From positions 1 to 64,000 of the forward strand of contig JAAYDA010000073.1 in NCBI GenBank assembly GCA_012729505.1: 64,000 nt of DNA, given 5' to 3'. The translations under genes and the position numbers were made by a program. Shown here piece after piece: positions 62,242 to 64,000 of the stretch. The first letter of the stretch is position 1. Each line of letters starts with the position of its first letter. Origin of the DNA: Syntrophomonadaceae bacterium (GTDB lineage Bacteria > Bacillota > Syntrophomonadia > Syntrophomonadales > DTU052). Below the pieces are notes generated by a model. It saw only the letters and a program-made list of their open reading frames with translations. It ran no database searches and was not told where the DNA came from.

Positions 62242-62444
62242 GTAAACTGCCTTTGATATCTCCGGGAGACCTTGAGAAGCTTTTGCTTTATCTGGGCTTT
62301 TACAGGAAACGGCAAAGAGGCAGTCATGTATTTTACCAACATTCTGATGGAAGATCCGTCGTACTTCCTTTCCATTCCGGAGAAGACTTTGCGCAGCGCC
62401 GATACGCCGGGAGGCAGGAACAAATGGCCTCCGTTCCCCTGTAA
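62238..62444 (+). pseudogene. Frameshifted HicA-type mRNA interferase
   Basis: The first ~50 residues match HicA: LISPGDLEKLLLYLGFYRKR, then QRGSHVFYQH with the catalytic His, and VVLPFHSGED. The family's C-terminal KTLRS-type helix appears in the neighbouring frame (about 62384-62400), so a frameshift lies near 62380. The protein made would lose its last helix. Confidence 0.7.
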
Positions 62445-62459
62445 TACGGGCAGAGCAGC

Positions 62460-62487
62460 TTACAATTCCATGGGAAAAGGGTATAAT
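62460..62487 (+). promoter_or_regulatory. Promoter of the fic gene
   Basis: TTACAA (62460-62465), a 16-base spacer and a perfect TATAAT (62482-62487) lie 25 bases before the GTG start. Confidence 0.65.
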
Positions 62488-62511
62488 AATAGAGTGAGAA
62501 GAGGTGATCAA

Positions 62512-63366
62512 GTGGAACTGAACCATCTGCTTAAAAGGATAGATGCCAACCGCGAAAAAATAAATGACCGCCGCCCGCTGAGCCCGGAGGAAATCAAGGA
62601 GCTGGACCGGTATTACCGTATCGGCGTTACCTATTCCAGCAACGCGCTGGAAGGCAATTCCCTCACGCTGTCCGAAACCAAATTGCTGCTGGAGGACGGC
62701 ATTACCGTGGGCGGTAAGCCGCTGAGGGATTGTTACGAAGCCACCGGCCACGCCAAAGCCTATGACTATATGCTGACCGCCGCCCGCGCGAAAGAAATCG
62801 CCTTTACCGAAGAAGTGATATGCAAGCTGCATTTTCTTTTCTACAACGCCATTGACAGCGAACAGGCCGGGCGCTACCGCAGCCATCAGGTATTCATCAC
62901 CGGAACGGAATATATACCGCCCGCGCCGGAGGAAGTCCCCGCGCTGATGAAGGATTTTATCGCCCAACTGAACGAAAAGAAAGACCGTATGCACCCGGTT
63001 TTATTCGCCGCCTTTGCCCACCGGCGGCTGGTGGATATTCACCCCTTTAGCGACGGGAACGGCCGCGCCGCGCGGCTTCTGATGAACCTGATTCTGATCG
63101 GCAAAGGATATTGCGTCCTGTCCATCCCGCCGGTTTTGCGCATGGAATATATTTCGGCGCTGATTGCCGCGCAGCGGGAGGAAAAGCCGACCGATGAACC
63201 GTTCAACCGGCTGATCGCGGAATGCGAACTGGAAGCCCAGCGGGATTATGGGCGTATGTTCCGAATCCCCTTTGATAAAAAGCCCCCGGTTCGGGAGCCG
63301 CTTGCACAGCCTGAGCCGTCCTCCGGCCAAAAGGCGCGCAGAACCAAGGGAGAGCCGAAGCAGTAG
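62512..63366 (+). CDS. Fic family AMP-transferase with N-terminal inhibitory motif
   Basis: The 284-residue protein has the complete Fic motif HPFSDGNGRAAR at 177-188 (catalytic His177) and a flap strand near 125-135. An N-terminal SNALEG segment (Ser43-Glu47-Gly48) fits the (S/T)xxxE(G/N) inhibitory helix, so it should be a self-inhibited class II Fic enzyme. Fic proteins AMPylate hydroxyl side chains; targets are unknown. The C-terminal ~25 residues are Pro/Lys-rich. The GTG at 62512 follows GAGGTG. It is GC-rich next to its surroundings, suggesting transfer. Confidence 0.88.
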   Translation: MELNHLLKRIDANREKINDRRPLSPEEIKELDRYYRIGVTYSSNALEGNSLTLSETKLLLEDGITVGGKPLRDCYEATGHAKAYDYMLTAARAKEIAFTEEVICKLHFLFYNAIDSEQAGRYRSHQVFITGTEYIPPAPEEVPALMKDFIAQLNEKKDRMHPVLFAAFAHRRLVDIHPFSDGNGRAARLLMNLILIGKGYCVLSIPPVLRMEYISALIAAQREEKPTDEPFNRLIAECELEAQRDYGRMFRIPFDKKPPVREPLAQPEPSSGQKARRTKGEPKQ

Positions 63367-64000
63367 AAAATCATTTCATGTTCATGCGAAGAAAGTCGTT
63401 GGTCTGAAACCGGAATCGCGGTTTTGACCGGCGGCTTTTTTTCGTGTATGAAACAGACCTTGCACATTTGCGGGCACCACATAGGGCAATATGCGTAAAA
63501 TAGCCGCAAGCCCCGCGCCAGGCCGCTTACATTGCGAACTGGAAAAATACGTAGTAAAATGTCAGTAATTCTCATATAAAATCGACCGGCAAAGGGATGA
63601 AGGCATGGCATGGAAACGCGGGTCGCGGGTCGCGCTGCCCCTACTCAGCCGAATACATCGAAGTCAACACCCACCAGAACGCGGTTTAGACAGACCGCAT
63701 TTTAAAAGGCAGTTTGTTTTCCTAATATAATCGCTCCGACCCGGACAAGCAGACCTGCAAGGCGGGTTTTTATCGTACCTATAAGGAATTGAAACCATAT
63801 TGGGTCTGATCAAGGAGTTGTCCGTACCAGAGAGAGGGTTTGTGAGACGATTTAGTATTTGCTCGCTTTTCGCTTACTATCGACACTGCATAAGTTGCGA
63901 TATAATTAATTAGAGGCTTAGTAACTTTTGTGGCAGTCGGCTTATAGCGAGATGATTTTATGAATCGATCCCAACCACCATCGCTACCAATAACAATACA
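63367..64000. other. Distal non-coding region with decayed sequence
   Basis: No complete gene is seen. A short frame near 63505-63550 (RQAAYIANW) recalls the end of ArdC-like antirestriction proteins, but it is too short to call. A CRISPR-type repeat lies at 63766-63795. The final 200 bases hold only an AT-rich stretch, and the window may end inside a gene's leader. Confidence 0.4.
63766..63795 (+). repeat. Solitary CRISPR-type direct repeat
   Basis: A 30-base unit starting GTTTTTATCGTACCTATAAG and ending GAATTGAAAC has the length and the GTTTTTATC...ATTGAAAC ends typical of type I-B/III repeats in Clostridia. Only one full copy is present here, with a 21-base partial copy 1.9 kb upstream. 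No cas genes are in the window. Confidence 0.6.

Noticed and set aside
63505-63550. ArdC-like fragment (RQAAYIANW)
   Set aside because: About nine residues of resemblance only, so it is not enough to annotate as a pseudogene.

Overview
The window looks like a chromosomal segment of an anaerobic, spore-forming member of the Firmicutes, class Clostridia, probably a Peptococcaceae- or Syntrophomonas-like lineage. That placement is inference. It rests on the oxygen-independent cobalamin pathway (CbiD, CbiG and CbiK types), a GerW/YtfJ spore protein, a T-box leader, AGGAGG ribosome binding sites with some TTG and GTG starts, a fused flavodiiron oxygen-scavenging protein, and acyl-CoA chemistry under sigma-54 control. 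No rRNA genes are present. One tRNA gene, tRNA-Leu(CAG), was found.

Layout. 0-8.5 kb: a small zinc-ribbon protein, an Old Yellow Enzyme-type dienoyl-CoA reductase, then a three-gene acyl-CoA operon (SDR, thiolase, acyl-CoA dehydrogenase). That operon has a near-perfect -24/-12 promoter and an upstream palindrome pair, and the matching sigma-54 activator lies just downstream. 8.7-10.7 kb: ECF sigma factor, zinc anti-sigma factor, DUF2953 protein and GerW. 10.8-16.5 kb: an accessory island with a HipA-like kinase, AbrB plus a truncated PIN toxin, VapBC, a wrecked IS21 element, a conjugative-transposon scar, tRNA-Leu and a MNT/HepT pair with a broken HepT. 16.6-23.8 kb: a membrane LuxR-type regulator beside a solute-binding lipoprotein, then a four-gene zinc-ribbon cassette of unknown function and a lipoprotein.

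23.8-31.4 kb: a stand-alone cbiL, then trpEGDCFBA behind a tryptophan-specific T-box. 31.5-37.4 kb (minus strand): a cobalamin-riboswitch-controlled uptake cluster with an exported CbiK-type chelatase, two related envelope proteins and a BtuFCD-like ABC transporter. 37.5-37.9 kb: a probable structured RNA of unknown class. 38.8-52.7 kb (plus strand): a second cobalamin riboswitch driving a tightly overlapping operon, cbiD-F-G-H-J-ET-A-cobT-U-S-cbiB-cobD-cbiP-cbiC plus a Cys-rich protein. With cbiL and cbiK it covers most of the route from sirohydrochlorin to cobalamin. No adenosyltransferase gene was seen.

52.7-61.7 kb: a CoA-transferase, an 869-residue flavodiiron/rubredoxin/NADH-reductase fusion, glutamate dehydrogenase, and a 1066-residue GAF/ATP-grasp/nucleotidyltransferase fusion. 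61.7-64 kb: another eroded accessory zone with a fragment of a second flavodiiron gene, isolated CRISPR-type repeats, a frameshifted hicA and a Fic protein.

The best candidates for undescribed biology are the zinc-ribbon cassette (20.2-22.8 kb), the riboswitch-linked chelatase/envelope/ABC cluster (31.5-37.4 kb), the structured RNA (37.57-37.85 kb), the permease-less binding protein/LuxR pair (16.7-19.8 kb) and the 1066-residue fusion.
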